A stretch of DNA of 64,000 bases from Trogon surrucura (taxonomy: Eukaryota; Chordata; Aves; Trogoniformes; Trogonidae): assembly GCA_020746105.1 (NCBI GenBank), contig CM036621.1:54222264-54286263 (forward strand). The letters are read 5' to 3'. The notes beneath the pieces were generated by a model that was not told the origin of the DNA, did not search any database, and worked only from the letters and a program-made list of their open reading frames with translations. The position numbers and the translations under genes are program-made. Positions 39,431 through 51,500 of this stretch are shown here, piece by piece. The first letter of the stretch is position 1, and each line of letters starts with the position of its first letter.

Positions 39431-39753
39431 CTAGGATACTTAAAGGGGGCTCATATGAAAACAGACAAACTCTGTAGCAGGGTCTCTTGTGATAGGACGC
39501 AGGGTAATGACTTTAAACTAAAAGAGGCTAGATCTAGACTAGATAGTAGGAAGAAAATTTTCTACAATGAGGGTGCTGAAATGCTGGAACAGGTTGTCCA
39601 GAGAGCTGGTAGATGCCCCATCCCTGTAAACATTCACGATCAGGCTGGACGGGGCTCTGAGCAACCTGATCTAGTCTAAGAGGTCCCTGCTTATTGTAGG
39701 AGTTTGGACTGGATGGCCTTTAAAGGCCCCTTCCAACCCAAAACATTCTGTGA
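39431..39753 (+). mobile_element. CR1 LINE 3' fragment (right arm of an inverted pair)
   Basis: Sense CR1 text runs from ctaggatacttaaagggggc through gataggacgcagggtaatga and aatgagggtgctgaaatgct to gagtttggactggatggcct, and ends cattctgtga at about 39753. It shares its 3' 270 bp or so with the minus-strand copy at 38856-39285. Confidence 0.95.
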
Positions 39754-42700
39754 CATAACTATGGGAGAATTTTGCATGAAATTCTAACTCAGGTAAAGGG
39801 ACCAGAAATGAAAACTACTCGACCTAGTCCAGGTGAGTAGACATACTGAATGGAGGTTTTATCTACTAAAATCAGACAGAGAATACGACCCTCATGGCAG
39901 CACAGTCTCTTAGCTCAAGCCTTAGCAGAAACCTGCTGGATCAACCCAAACTATAGCCTTTACAGCATTATTCCATCACTGTGTCAAAAAAGACCTCTTC
40001 TGCCCTGACTTGCTTTTAAACAGTCTGATTAGATGAAATAATATTTCTGCCTTTTTCTTATAATAAAATACTCACATATTTTGAAAGTACTACTGATAAT
40101 CTTTATCTCAAAGCCCAACTCTGATGGTATTATACCTTAATATTTACGTACATACATAAAATAGTATGTAAAAGGAACAAATCATGAAGCTGCATCCTTA
40201 CACATACATTATGCTAATCTGCAGACACTTAATCAGGAATGTTAATACCTTTCAAACACAATTAACAGCCAGAAGAACCAGAGGAGGTTTTGACCCTTTT
40301 TAACAAGGGCTCAAACCACAAAAATGTTCTGATTATAGATGAACCTTATCCAAAATTCCAAAATATATGTCCACAATGCATAAAATACAGTCAATTTCAA
40401 GCTCCATCTAGGCAAAAATTGAAATTGTACGGAGCCACTGGAGTAGCTTTTCAATTGATCCAGCGTCTTATTGTATCTTTAAATACGGACAAATGCAATT
40501 TAATCAGCCACTCTTATTGATTAAGTTCATGTTAACCTAAGTATTTATCCAGGAAACATGCAACTATAAAAGAAGAGAAAGTGATTCAGAATATAGCTTC
40601 CCCATAATAATCAGCAAGTTAACATGTGGGGTGAAACCTTAGTCCCAGCAGAATTAATGCAAAACTCCCATCAACTTAAAGAGGACCACAATCTTCCATT
40701 TAAAAGTAATGACAGATCAAGTCTCAAGGTAGTAGAGGATTCTGTCCCTGAGGAAAAGAAAAAAACCAAAGAGAGAGATAAGCAAGTAACTGCTTCAGAA
40801 AGGAAAGTTCAGATGTTTTAATTATACCTTAGCAACTACTACCTGGATGAACTGGACTGAGCAAAAGCAACAAAATGTGTTCTGTTTCCTAAAAAGTTAA
40901 AAAAAAAATTAAAAGAACCCCACAATTCAGACTGTGTGTCTCGTTGCATCTCATCTTTAGCAGAATGGAGCTTGGGCACAGGGATCCAGGTAGGAACTTC
41001 TGAGCTGGTGCAGAGACCTGAAACTGCAGCTCCTCGCAGCAAGGTGGGAACAAGCGTTGAGCAAACGTTAAGTGGCCAAAGAATGCTTCCTCCCTCTCAA
41101 AGGCTTCGATTGTCTCAATCCCAGAGCATGGCCTCACTCCCCGGGAGATCTCCAGTGAAAGACTTCTTGCCCATTACTAACCTCACTTTCTGAAGCCAGG
41201 CCATTCACAGCCAAGAAGCAGCTGGACCAGCACTTGGCCATTGCTGTAGCAAAGCTACAGCCACTAAATTTTTCAGAAAAGTGCATTAAACTAATCACAC
41301 TTCTCTGAAATCTTCTTGGGAGGTGTAGGTGGGGAAGCTTCCAGTTCTGAAAGCCTGTCCAGAGCTCTGATTTTAACCAGACAGACGAGCTTAACAGTTG
41401 TCTTCATAAATTAACAAATTCACTAACAAGTACCTTTTCTTCATTAACAAAATCAGATGTTTGTTATTCCTATTTTCTCCTGATTATAGTCTCTAAATTT
41501 TTCAGTGGCAGCTATCATGACAAGGAAGGAGAGGTTTGGATGAAAAAAGAAACTCAAATTTTGTACCATCTGTTAAATGACTTCCAGTCTGAGAGAACAG
41601 ATGCTGGACTTCACTATCAGTTTTTGATTGATCTAGAAGTATTTTGTTAATTAGGGCTAGAACTACAGTTAAGACAAAATAAGCGTCAGAGGAAATACGA
41701 AATAGCAGCTCAAATTCTTCTCAAACTACCTGTTTACTAAGCAAAATATTCCGGAAGTTTAGTAATCATCTTATGGCATGAAAAAAAAAAATAATAAAAT
41801 ATTCATTTGAACGAATGAACCTAAAAAGCAGAATATATGCTCTACTTAGATTCTGTAAATACTGTGAATGGCTCAAAAGGTTCATCGGGTTCATGCAGTT
41901 CACCTGAACTGGTTAGCAGTGTTTTTTTTTCCTACATTACTGCGTATTTGCTCTTTTACCTTATGCATTACTTACTGCACTCATCGAGAGACAAATTCAG
42001 ATGATAATCACCTCTCAAAAATCTGATCAACTACTGGTGTATCAGCACATACCGTGTAAGAGAGCATACGGTCTAACTGTGAGTATTTCTATACAGAACC
42101 AAACTGCCAGATCTGCATGTTCCAAACACCAAAATGCCAGGAAGTGCCAAAACAATTAAGCTAATTATGGAAGTCAGTTTCAGTTACAAAATGATTGCTA
42201 AGATAGTCGTGGCATAAATACAGAGAATTTTTATTACATGCACTGAAAATTGTTTCACTTACCAACAGCTCTGTTTTTTCTAACCTGCATGTAACTGCAA
42301 TGAAGCAGTTTCATGTAAAAAAATGTGTTTGTGGCAAATGAAATGCAGTATTAATTTCAAATTTTCAGCAGCAATATTCAGAACAAATTATTTTTTCTCT
42401 AAATACTGCTTTGGCACTTATGTGAAAGAGCACAGCTATATTGAAAAGGCAGTGTTCAGTTGTTTGCGCAGTTTCAGTAGAAATGTTTTTTCATTTGTTA
42501 GATATCGATTCTTCGCCATGTTTTAAAACAATCTGTACCTAATTTAACCTATGTTATTTAAGATTTCTGTGCCTCCCAAAACATTATGCCAAAGCATATT
42601 TCAGTATGATTGACGATGAGAGTTTTAGAAACGTAATGCAAAAATGTAATGTATTTTGCTGTAACAGATTTTCACTTTAACAATAAAAGCTTTCAACCTT

Positions 42701-44782
42701 CTGGGCCTTTCCTCCTGCCTCCCTTACACGACATTTAAAACAGTCTGAGAGGCTTCTCCACTGTTGTTATCTGCCCAGCTTTAACCGTTACCCCCATAGC
42801 TGACAGAGGCATGCTGTGTTTTAGGCCTAGAGAATTGCTTTAGGCCTACGGAATATTCTTATGCGGTCACACAAGCCAGTGAAGCAGGGTAGGGAGGTTT
42901 TAGCCTTTAAATATAACCGCAGTCTTCATATATGACATAAAATGCACTTATCACTGGTAATATTATATTTAAAAAAAAAACAAAACCACAAATAAACCTT
43001 CCCCCCAAAAATTATTTTTCTCTCCTTGATGGTCAAAAATAAAGCTTTTGAAGCCCTGGAACACAGCAGGTTTCATCCATTTTTCCACCTTTTTTTCCTA
43101 ATTTTCACAGTTATAAAATACCAGAGGTCAGCATTACGTACTGACATACTCACTTCACACATCTCTCAACTTTGCAAAAGGAGTAATATCTGCACTCTTA
43201 ACTAAGAATTCCTCTTTGTGCTTTTATTCATCAGATTAAGTCGGTGTTTCATTAATATGTAAGTGCTTGCAGCAAACATCACAAAAAACCTCTTAGCTCA
43301 AACAGGTCTGACAAATGATGCAGGACTCTGACAAAGTTCAGAGCCCTGTAACACCATAATGCACTTGGAGAGTCACTAGCACTTAAAATTACACCACTTA
43401 GCAAATAATGCGAGCCATTGTAAAATAAGATACACACCAAGTATTTAGATACACACACATCTGGCCATACAAAGAGAAACAATGAACGGACAGTTAAAAT
43501 CCTGCACTGTCCTTCAGAATTACAGGTTGACAGCCACAGAACATCATTCATACACAATTCTTCTGACTTTCTATTTACTCACTTCATTCATGGGAACTTA
43601 ACTGGGAGTCTGGTCTTAAACACATCTTCAGTAAAAGGTTCCCACCTCCATCACACGTGTTGCTGAACTTCAGTTCTTTCCTCCTGCTCCCTAATGTATC
43701 AATACAGTCATTTGTGGAATTCTGCTATAAACCAGTTGTGATCTAGGCTCTTTGCACCACACAAAGAGGCTGGAGGTTTCCGAGTGTTTTGTGTTTTGAA
43801 ACAAAACAGTTGATAGATTGGTTTACACAACTGGGGACAAGGAGTGAACTGCAGCACTGTACAGGCAAGCTAAAGGGGAAAAGGCATGAATTCACAAGAA
43901 AATGAAAGTAGGCACAACACTATCATTTAAGCCAGCATTCATTTGGCATAAAGTAGTACAGGAGCAGACCCACCAGAGCCTTCTAGGCAAACATGAGGTC
44001 TATGAAAAAGCTCTGTTTTGCTTGATACAGCTATGTGTCCCAGCTGACATCCAGAAATTCCAAAGAATTTAATCTTTCTGTAAGTAATATAGGAACACCT
44101 TCCACACACAAAACCACAAAGCTTCAGGCCTTAAAATTGCCGAGTAAAAATCTGGACCAAGTGTGACCAAGACAGTATCACGTTTAAGAGATTGAAGACA
44201 GCCTGCAATAACATCTGATTAAGACTTACTGTATCCTCTCTAATTGTGTCTTTGCACTGATATGTAGTAATAACTATACTGAAAACAAATCTGACCTCAA
44301 AAGGGAAGACTCATGTTGTGAAACAGGAAAGTGAGAGAAAGAAGAGACCATGCAGGACAACGGCAGGGTGCCAACGGAACACAGAAATGCCATGAGAAAT
44401 CAAGGGAAGTGAAAAAAGGTGCACGATCATTGAAGCCTATTAAAGGGAAAGTACATTTTTTCCACTAAGCAACAGTAAATTGGACAATATAATACTGAGC
44501 AAATACATACTTGCTAACAGTTCAGTTCATATTTTGGTGCCTTATATCACCATCGAGGGTCATGTAAATCTCTTATTAAAAAAAAAAAAAAAAAATCAAC
44601 ACACAGAAAAGCCTCACCACACCATCTAAAAAAAAAAATCATTTAGTCCAGAGGAAATTCTCTCCTTTACAGAAAATGAGCATGTGCGCTTTGTTTTAGA
44701 TCCCAATACAAATACAGCATATATACCAACAGATAAGAATGCATTTTGCCCTTAAGAAAAAGGTGAGTTAAATGACACCTAC
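39754..44782. other. Intronic DNA, nothing recognised
   Basis: There is a 19-nt A run at 44578-44596, close beyond the 110-bp exon. The ORFs around 40.84-41.19 kb and 43.28-43.56 kb overlap on both strands or lack recognisable content. No further repeat was recognised. Confidence 0.6.
44578..44596. repeat. Poly-A tract (19 nt)
   Basis: Nineteen uninterrupted A on the plus strand, about 190 bp downstream of the 110-bp exon in gene sense (where it is poly-T). Confidence 0.9.
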
Positions 44783-44892
44783 TGCCACAACATGCTTGAG
44801 ACTGTGGTCACTGGGATGAGAAGCACTTGGGTGGAAGTCAGCAGGTGGGCCCAAAGCTGGATCACTGCTCCTTCGTACTAGAAGTGGTGTGC
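44783..44892 (-). CDS. PARD3B: PARD3B coding exon (110 bp; probably exon 4)
   Basis: On the minus strand a 110-bp exon follows the acceptor tcattttgtctcgtag and ends at the donor gtaggt. Its first two bases GC complete the Gly codon opened by the exon at 61522-61693, giving SALKL-G-TPLLVRRSSDP across the junction, as in PARD3B. It adds 36 residues: TPLLVRRSSDPALGPPAD, then FHPSASHPSDHSLKHVVA, and leaves phase 0. Human PARD3B as I remember it has a closely similar TPLLVRRSSDP, PADTQPSASHPGGQSLKL run. The RRSSDP core matches the 14-3-3 and PAR-1 kinase site described around Ser144 of PAR3. Reading past the donor meets a stop after four codons, which supports the exon end. The next exon, which should lead towards the first PDZ domain, was not found in the 44.8 kb downstream. 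Confidence 0.92.
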
Positions 44893-47358
44893 CTACGAGA
44901 CAAAATGAAGAGCAAAGGTTCAAGGGCACTACAGGAATACAAAGTAAAGCTTCACCTAGTTTAACTAAGAGAGGTGTACAGTGTTTAAATAAATCTAAGT
45001 TTATCTATGGCAATATCCACCTGATTTGACAGGGTTGTGCCATTTAGTATTTTCAAAGCTAAAGAAACGAGATACAAGGATACCTCTCTGCCTGAACTTC
45101 ATTTACTATCTAGTGTGCCTTGGGCTGGCTCTGCACAGACAGAACAAATAAGGGCATAGAGAAGAGGAAGAAATTTTATTCACAGCAGATCTTCCTCCCA
45201 CTCCTGACTGCCAGGATTCCCAGGGAATAGACGTAGGCAGCTGCAGTTGTTTCAGAGAAGCCGTAGACTAAACAGTTTCCTCTTGCAGGCATCTCCGATG
45301 AGACTCGGCAACCACTCACGTCTATTCACGCGCTGTCTGGGAATAACCTCAGAGACCAGTCAGCAGCTTCTGGCAACACAGCCAGCCGGTGAGCAGGACA
45401 CACTATAAAACACTCCCCGCAAAACCCTCAGGCGTGGCAAAAGGAAAAACATCGTTAGCAATATAAGCAAGGAATGCCTTATATTATTCAAAATTAAATT
45501 AAACAAAAATAACTTTTTCCCCACTAAGTCTCTCCAAAACAAGTTACCCATAGGCAAACAAAATAATTGAAGAGAACATTGGTCTAAGACAATGATTGTC
45601 CAATGTTGCAAGTGAGTGAAAATAACAGTACAAAAGTTTGTCAGTTGCAAGATTAATTATAGTGGCTGGGACTGACGGTAGCCACAATTACTGCATCTAC
45701 AACAGGAGTCTGAACACACAACAGTTTCCTCATTACAGAGATGCTAACAAAGCTGGACGGACTGTACCACACTCACTCTCAGCACAGCTTTGTAATTACA
45801 GCTGGAGTAAATCTCAGCACCTGATGCTGAGGAACATTAGATAATTTAATGCTCTTACCCTTCCTCACAGTGGGCAACACTTTTTACATGCGGGTAATCC
45901 CTTCCATGTCCACTTATGCAGAAAATCAGTAAGAAAAGCAAAAGTAAGACTTCAGTTTGTGTCCTGGTATTGAGGGAATGCTCGAAAATCAAAAGGTGAA
46001 TATTGCTTTTTGTTCCAAGTGATTATCAACTTCATATCCAGAGCTATGCATGTTTTTACAATGAGATACTGAAGAAAGGGATTGATCACCAAATTTATCC
46101 ATTTTGTGTGATTTTCCAAAGGTATCAGTAGGTCAAAATGAATGAAACCTCTCCACTCAAATATTCCTGTTCTTCACATGGTGCTGAGAAGAATTTTTTT
46201 TCCCCTCTAAGCACATTTGATAAGGTACAAAAAAGCTTGAAAGCCAAGCATGCTTCCTTGCACTACGGAAGAGAGAAACCTCCCCAAACCCCACTGCCCA
46301 GGACTCAGCCTGACTCAAGAGTCAGACAACGTCCATTATACATGGATACCTTGAATTTGTTCATCACTGTCTTTCTCAGACATAGATAAAATGTAACGAA
46401 AAGCTGTCACAATACCATTTATTACAGACATACTATAGACAATCATAGACATTTACTTAAGAGATTCTGTCATTCATTTTCTTCTGTCAGGACACAGAAT
46501 GTTGCCTTTTCCTTACTGCTTTGCTTTTGTCCTGTTGTGTTTCCATGATATTCTACTCAAGCTCTTGCATTTGTGCTGAAAATTTGTAACCACCGGTGTA
46601 AGCTCCAAGAGAAAATTCATCTTTTTGCCAAATGACAAGACACAGAAGAACCTTTCTGCATATATCAAGTTGATCACACAAGCTCAATACTTAGAAGCGC
46701 TATTTTGTGCCAGAGTAGCATTTTGTATTTTGAACTTAAAAACTCAGTTTAAAAAACTAGTTCTTCTCATCTTGCTGCATTGCATCAGTAAGTTACAGAC
46801 AACAAAAATTTGAACACATGCTGAAGACTAAAATTTCTCTCTTGATGACAGCTTCTAACCTTAATCACTTTGGGGTGTGTCTCCCCTTGTTTCAAATTTT
46901 GCAGAGTATCTCCTATTATGGTACCACAGCACCTCCTAAGCACAAGTGGATGCCTCAAGCCCTACCCACAACACGTACTCTTTTACAAAGCTGATGAGAA
47001 AAAGTCCTGAGGTTTTCCTTCCTTAAAGTAAACTGCATTGTTCCATTTCAAGCCATGTAGATCAATCTTTTCCTTTTGCTAACATCTCCCTCAAAAATTA
47101 GTATCTACACAGATTCATGGTTAACAGTGTATTTTCCCTGAGCTCTATGTTTTGGAAATATTTTTTTTAAAACTGCAAATATGGTTGAAACAAGCATATG
47201 GTAGAAACCACACTTAGATTTAAATTGGTTACATTAGGAAAAAAAACAGAAGAGAGAAGTTCTGCCATTTGTGCACAATTAAAAACTGAAAACTTGAATC
47301 AACACAATGGCAAAAGAAATATCTCCATGCCAGATGTAATCCTATTTTCTTATTTCAT

Positions 47359-47427
47359 TTGGGGCTTGGTTTTGTGTTTGATGGGGGTTTTTGTTCGGTT
47401 TTGTTGTGCTGTTTTGTTTTTTTTTAA
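47359..47427. repeat. G/T-rich low-complexity tract
   Basis: It reads tttggggcttggttttgtg, then tttgatgggggtttttg, then gttttgttgtgctgttttg and a T run. It is the longest of the G/T tracts in the window. Confidence 0.7.
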
Positions 47428-50310
47428 TTTTGCCAAAAAAACCTGTACACAGACATTTAACACATCTCCTGAACAGGTCTGCACTCTGCCTTCACTTACG
47501 TCCTTTGGAGAACCAGAAATCAACACCTGAGGTTAGAAGGGGGTTGACGAACCAGAAGGGAAGGTTTAAGAACACTGTGCAACTGAGATAAGTAATACAA
47601 GGCTCGGAGTTTAGGATGCAAAGAGTTCCAGCTGTCCCTCCTGGGGTCCCCCTAAACTCTTCTGCGGGCTTTAGGCTCCGAGTTCCAGCATCAAATTTGA
47701 CACCTACATTTTGACAGCTGAGTTAGCGCTACCACAAAAAAAAAAGATTATTCCAAGCCTTCCTAACGTCATTCTTTTGTCTCCTTGCTCAGGAAAGCAC
47801 AGTTCACCTCCAGGCCGAAATGCTTTTATTCTTTGGGATTTAGGCAGCAGGTTGCTGTTACAGGGCCAATCTCTGAAACTGCTGAGAACAACCAGAGTTT
47901 ATCACCCACAAGCATTTTTGGTAGGCTGTGCTACCTATAAAGTCAAATTATGTACTAAAAACTGATTTTAGCATTGCTTTGGGTGCAAACACTCTCAGTT
48001 GACTTTTGGGCAAGCTGACAAATCAAGGGAAATACGAAACGCAGGCACGTGCATTGCCACTGCATCAGTGACAACTGACATACCCTGAGGTTTTGTTTGT
48101 TTTTCCAGAGAACTATTTTAGAGGAGACAAAAGATACACTTGCACAGAATACCGTTAAGTGAGTAGAAAGACTTACAATAAATCATCTACACAGTTAAAG
48201 TCATAATTTTTAATTCTGCTCCTGCATATGAAAATGCCAACTATGACAGGAAAATAAACTGTCCATCAAGTTCGCATCAAACTGTCAGCTGCTCAAGGCC
48301 ACACCAAAGACAACTACTCTGCTGCCACATTACACTTGCCTGGACAGACCGACAAGTTATTTTCTCAGCTGCAGCTGCCTCAAAATATATTTTTAGTGCT
48401 CCTTCTGAGCAAATCGCAACAAAATTTCAAGTCAGACCTGGAACAAGACACCATAAATACTGTATGTACACACACACACAAACGCAGAACTGTACTTCAG
48501 TGTGGACAATTCTCGGCTGGAAGATCTCTGAACTGACACAACAAAAACCACCATCATTTACACTGGGAAGTCAGAATCACTTTTAAACTGGTCCTGCAAC
48601 GAATCAGGAAACAAAATACACCAAGCAGGATATTAACTTATATTTAAATATAGGAAAGGTCATTAATATACACTATTTTTCTTCTTTTTATCAGGGAATT
48701 TCCACATTAACAGACATACAGACAGCTCTGCTAGTCAGCACCTTTTTGAAAGTGCTAAGCAATCCCTGTGGGTAAATTTGGTCACCCTCAGATTTACTGC
48801 TCACCACCTGAGGCATCATGTAATGGTTCTGCCACATACTGAAAATGTAGCTGACATAAGCTTGTACATTCTACCTTGTGAAAGGACTGCAACACTTTTT
48901 TATTTTTTAAAAATCTAATGCGCTGACAATGTGATTTTTATGTTTAAAGCTAACCCAAATTGCTCAAAATAACACTTATGAATACAATTTCAGATCTACA
49001 GCTACTTGTTCTTTCCAAAGTGCATACCGTACTTTTTAAATTCCCACAGATACAAGACTAGATTAACCAACTCTGATGATGTAACAGTTAAGACAACTGA
49101 CTTCAATCTCTAAACAGATGAAAATCCATTTCCAGCAGGCTCTCCCTTTTACGTATTAACCCAGTGTAGAACAAAGTATTTCTGTATCACTCTAAAGAAG
49201 GTGTAATTTTTCTTACAAAGAAAAATAAAAGTAATCACGTGCAAGTAAACCCAGTGAACACTTTAAACAGCAATTGTTTTGGGCTGGTGTTCTTCAGTGC
49301 TGTAAATTTCAAAAGAATGATTTTCTCTGGTAACATACTAAGTCAGATCTCAGTTAAAAAACACAAGAACTGTTCTCACAGTTTTTGTGACCAGAATGAA
49401 ATTTATTCAATACTGTCATTGTCAGAAACAGTGCCTAACAGAACTACTATGGAATAGTGACATTTATAGCTTTCAGATTTCCCAAAGATGGACATGTAAG
49501 AATCACCTACATATATTATTTCAGTAATGAACTTAATCTAGACCTCATTTTCAGGACCAAAATCCACATCTATATGAACAGAAATTAACCAACTTTTAAG
49601 GCATTAGGATATGTATGTATCTACAGAAGACACAGAAGTAATGCTGCTACTTTCAAAATTTCTCTCAAGGAAGTTTCCAGCTGAGGACAGGACTTCAGCT
49701 TGGATCCTAAACACATATTATTTTCATACACTTAAGGTCACAATATACGTCGGTTCTAGAATCATTTCAGGACGTTCTCACCTCTAAGAGCACAGTGCTC
49801 CTGTTTTCAGCTCCTCGTGAGACAGACAGAGGGGAGCACACGGGAGCACATCGCTCCAAAGGGCCCTGGCCACAGGTGCCATGCGGAAGAGATGAGGCAG
49901 TGGGAAACGAGCTGTAGCAGAATTCTCCTGCAAGGTTAATCCGCAAGGATTACCCACATCACTCACAACAGGGAGTTGTGATTTTTCCAACCAGAGCTCT
50001 AGGAGAAGATGTAACTCTTATCCTTGCTCAGCAGACTCACTAAGAGCTTTGTGAGAACACTGGCAATCAGCACTTTCCACTACAAACCAGGCTGTGTCTT
50101 GTTTTTCTCCAAGTGAAAGATCTTGGTGAACCACATCATCCCTGAGCACCCACAGCCTGATGTGCATCCTCCAACTTCCAGCTTCAGACACGAGCCTAAA
50201 AATTAGAGCAGCCTCAAACATTTTATGAGGGTTTTTTTTTAGTATAATTTAGAAAAGATAAAAATAAAAAATTGTATTAGAATTTGCCTACCCACACATG
50301 CAAAGACTTC

Positions 50311-50349
50311 TGGTTTGAGAGGGGTTGGTTTGTGTTGGTTTTTTTTTTA
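50311..50349. repeat. G/T-rich low-complexity tract
   Basis: The text tggtttgagaggggttggtt is followed by tgtgttgg and ten T. Confidence 0.7.
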
Positions 50350-51221
50350 ATGTAATCTCTTTCAAATGACATTCAGATGTCAATGGAAACTGAACTTCAG
50401 ATATACTTAACAATATCAGTTTTCTTAGTCATCTAACTTGCTGGACACAGCAAAAAGCATTCATCTTATTAAACAGACTTTTTTTAAGCAGCATATTATA
50501 TGCAGTTACTGAATTTAAATCAATCATTTTAGGCTAATATATCCTATAAGATTTTAAAACTAATAGATCTTGGATGCTTGCACCTCATTTTTATTCACAG
50601 ATTGAAAGGCGAAAATAAGCATTTCTTCTATTTCAATTCCCAACCCATTTCTCAACTTCAAATGTAGTATTTAATGAACTGTACTAGTTGAATAAACTGA
50701 CACAAAGAAAATATTCTTTGCACCTGCACAAGAGGCCATGTTGCCAAAAGCTGGTTTAGCACTTGAGCTAACATCAGTTAGGGGTGCTTATGCAGTCACT
50801 TTTCCACTGTTCAACTGTTTAATTTCCTTTAAAACTTTGGCAGCTAAACCACAGAGCTTGCATATCACTTTGGTAGCATTTTATTGCTAATAGGAGAATA
50901 GTAAACCACATTTTTAAAATATCTTAATGGTATTTGAAAGGTGTATCACAAACTACAGCATTAGTAGAGTGTTTTGTAATATTTAAATACAACCTGCGTT
51001 TTAAATATGTGATCTAAATTAAGAACCTTTTCTTATTGATCCTTCCTTAAAAAAAAATATATATACAGCAACAAAAGCCTTATTATCATTATTTTCTATT
51101 CTGGTCATGGTAAACCAGTTTTAGTGTCAAATTTCAAGCTTCTTCCTGAAAATTTTAAGACATTAAAATAAAACAGTGAAGCCTCCTGAACTTGAAACTT
51201 TGTTTGGTTTCAAGGAACGTT

Positions 51222-51500
51222 AAGAACATAAGAGCAGCTATATTGGGTACACCTCATACATTATCTCGCATTTAACGTGGCAGCAAATGCTCAGGGAGAG
51301 GACATAATGAAGTGGTGCAGCCTACCAGCTTGCAAAAAATAATGTTGGAAAGATTTCCAAATGAGAGAGGCAACCAGACCACTGTATTTTAACAATCACT
51401 GATGAGCCACCTCCTGTGAATTTGTCTAATTCTAACTCAATGATTTTTGGCCTGTAACACCTAATTACACAGTTTAGTTGAATGCTTTATAAAAAAGTTC
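51222..51500 (-). mobile_element. Ancient CR1-type retroposon fragment
   Basis: Matches to old amniote CR1-like repeats are recognisable though eroded: aagaacataagagcagctat then attgggt at the left, gcaaatgctcagggagagga in the middle, and tgaatttgtctaattct then ttttggcct and acacagttta at the right. The spacing and order fit the antisense 3' end of such elements, so the strand is minus. It is clearly more diverged than the other CR1 copies here. Confidence 0.72.

Larger units (their letters stand above)
1..44782 (-). other. PARD3B: Part of a very long PARD3B intron (after the 110-bp exon)
   Basis: The stretch lies on the 3' side (minus strand) of the 110-bp exon, and no later PARD3B exon could be recognised, so it is read as one intron running off the left edge. 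PARD3B has very large introns in other vertebrates. The intron is AT-rich and holds CR1 fragments, one solo LTR, short low-complexity tracts and two coding-like remnants, listed separately. A short exon could have been missed by eye. Confidence 0.7.
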
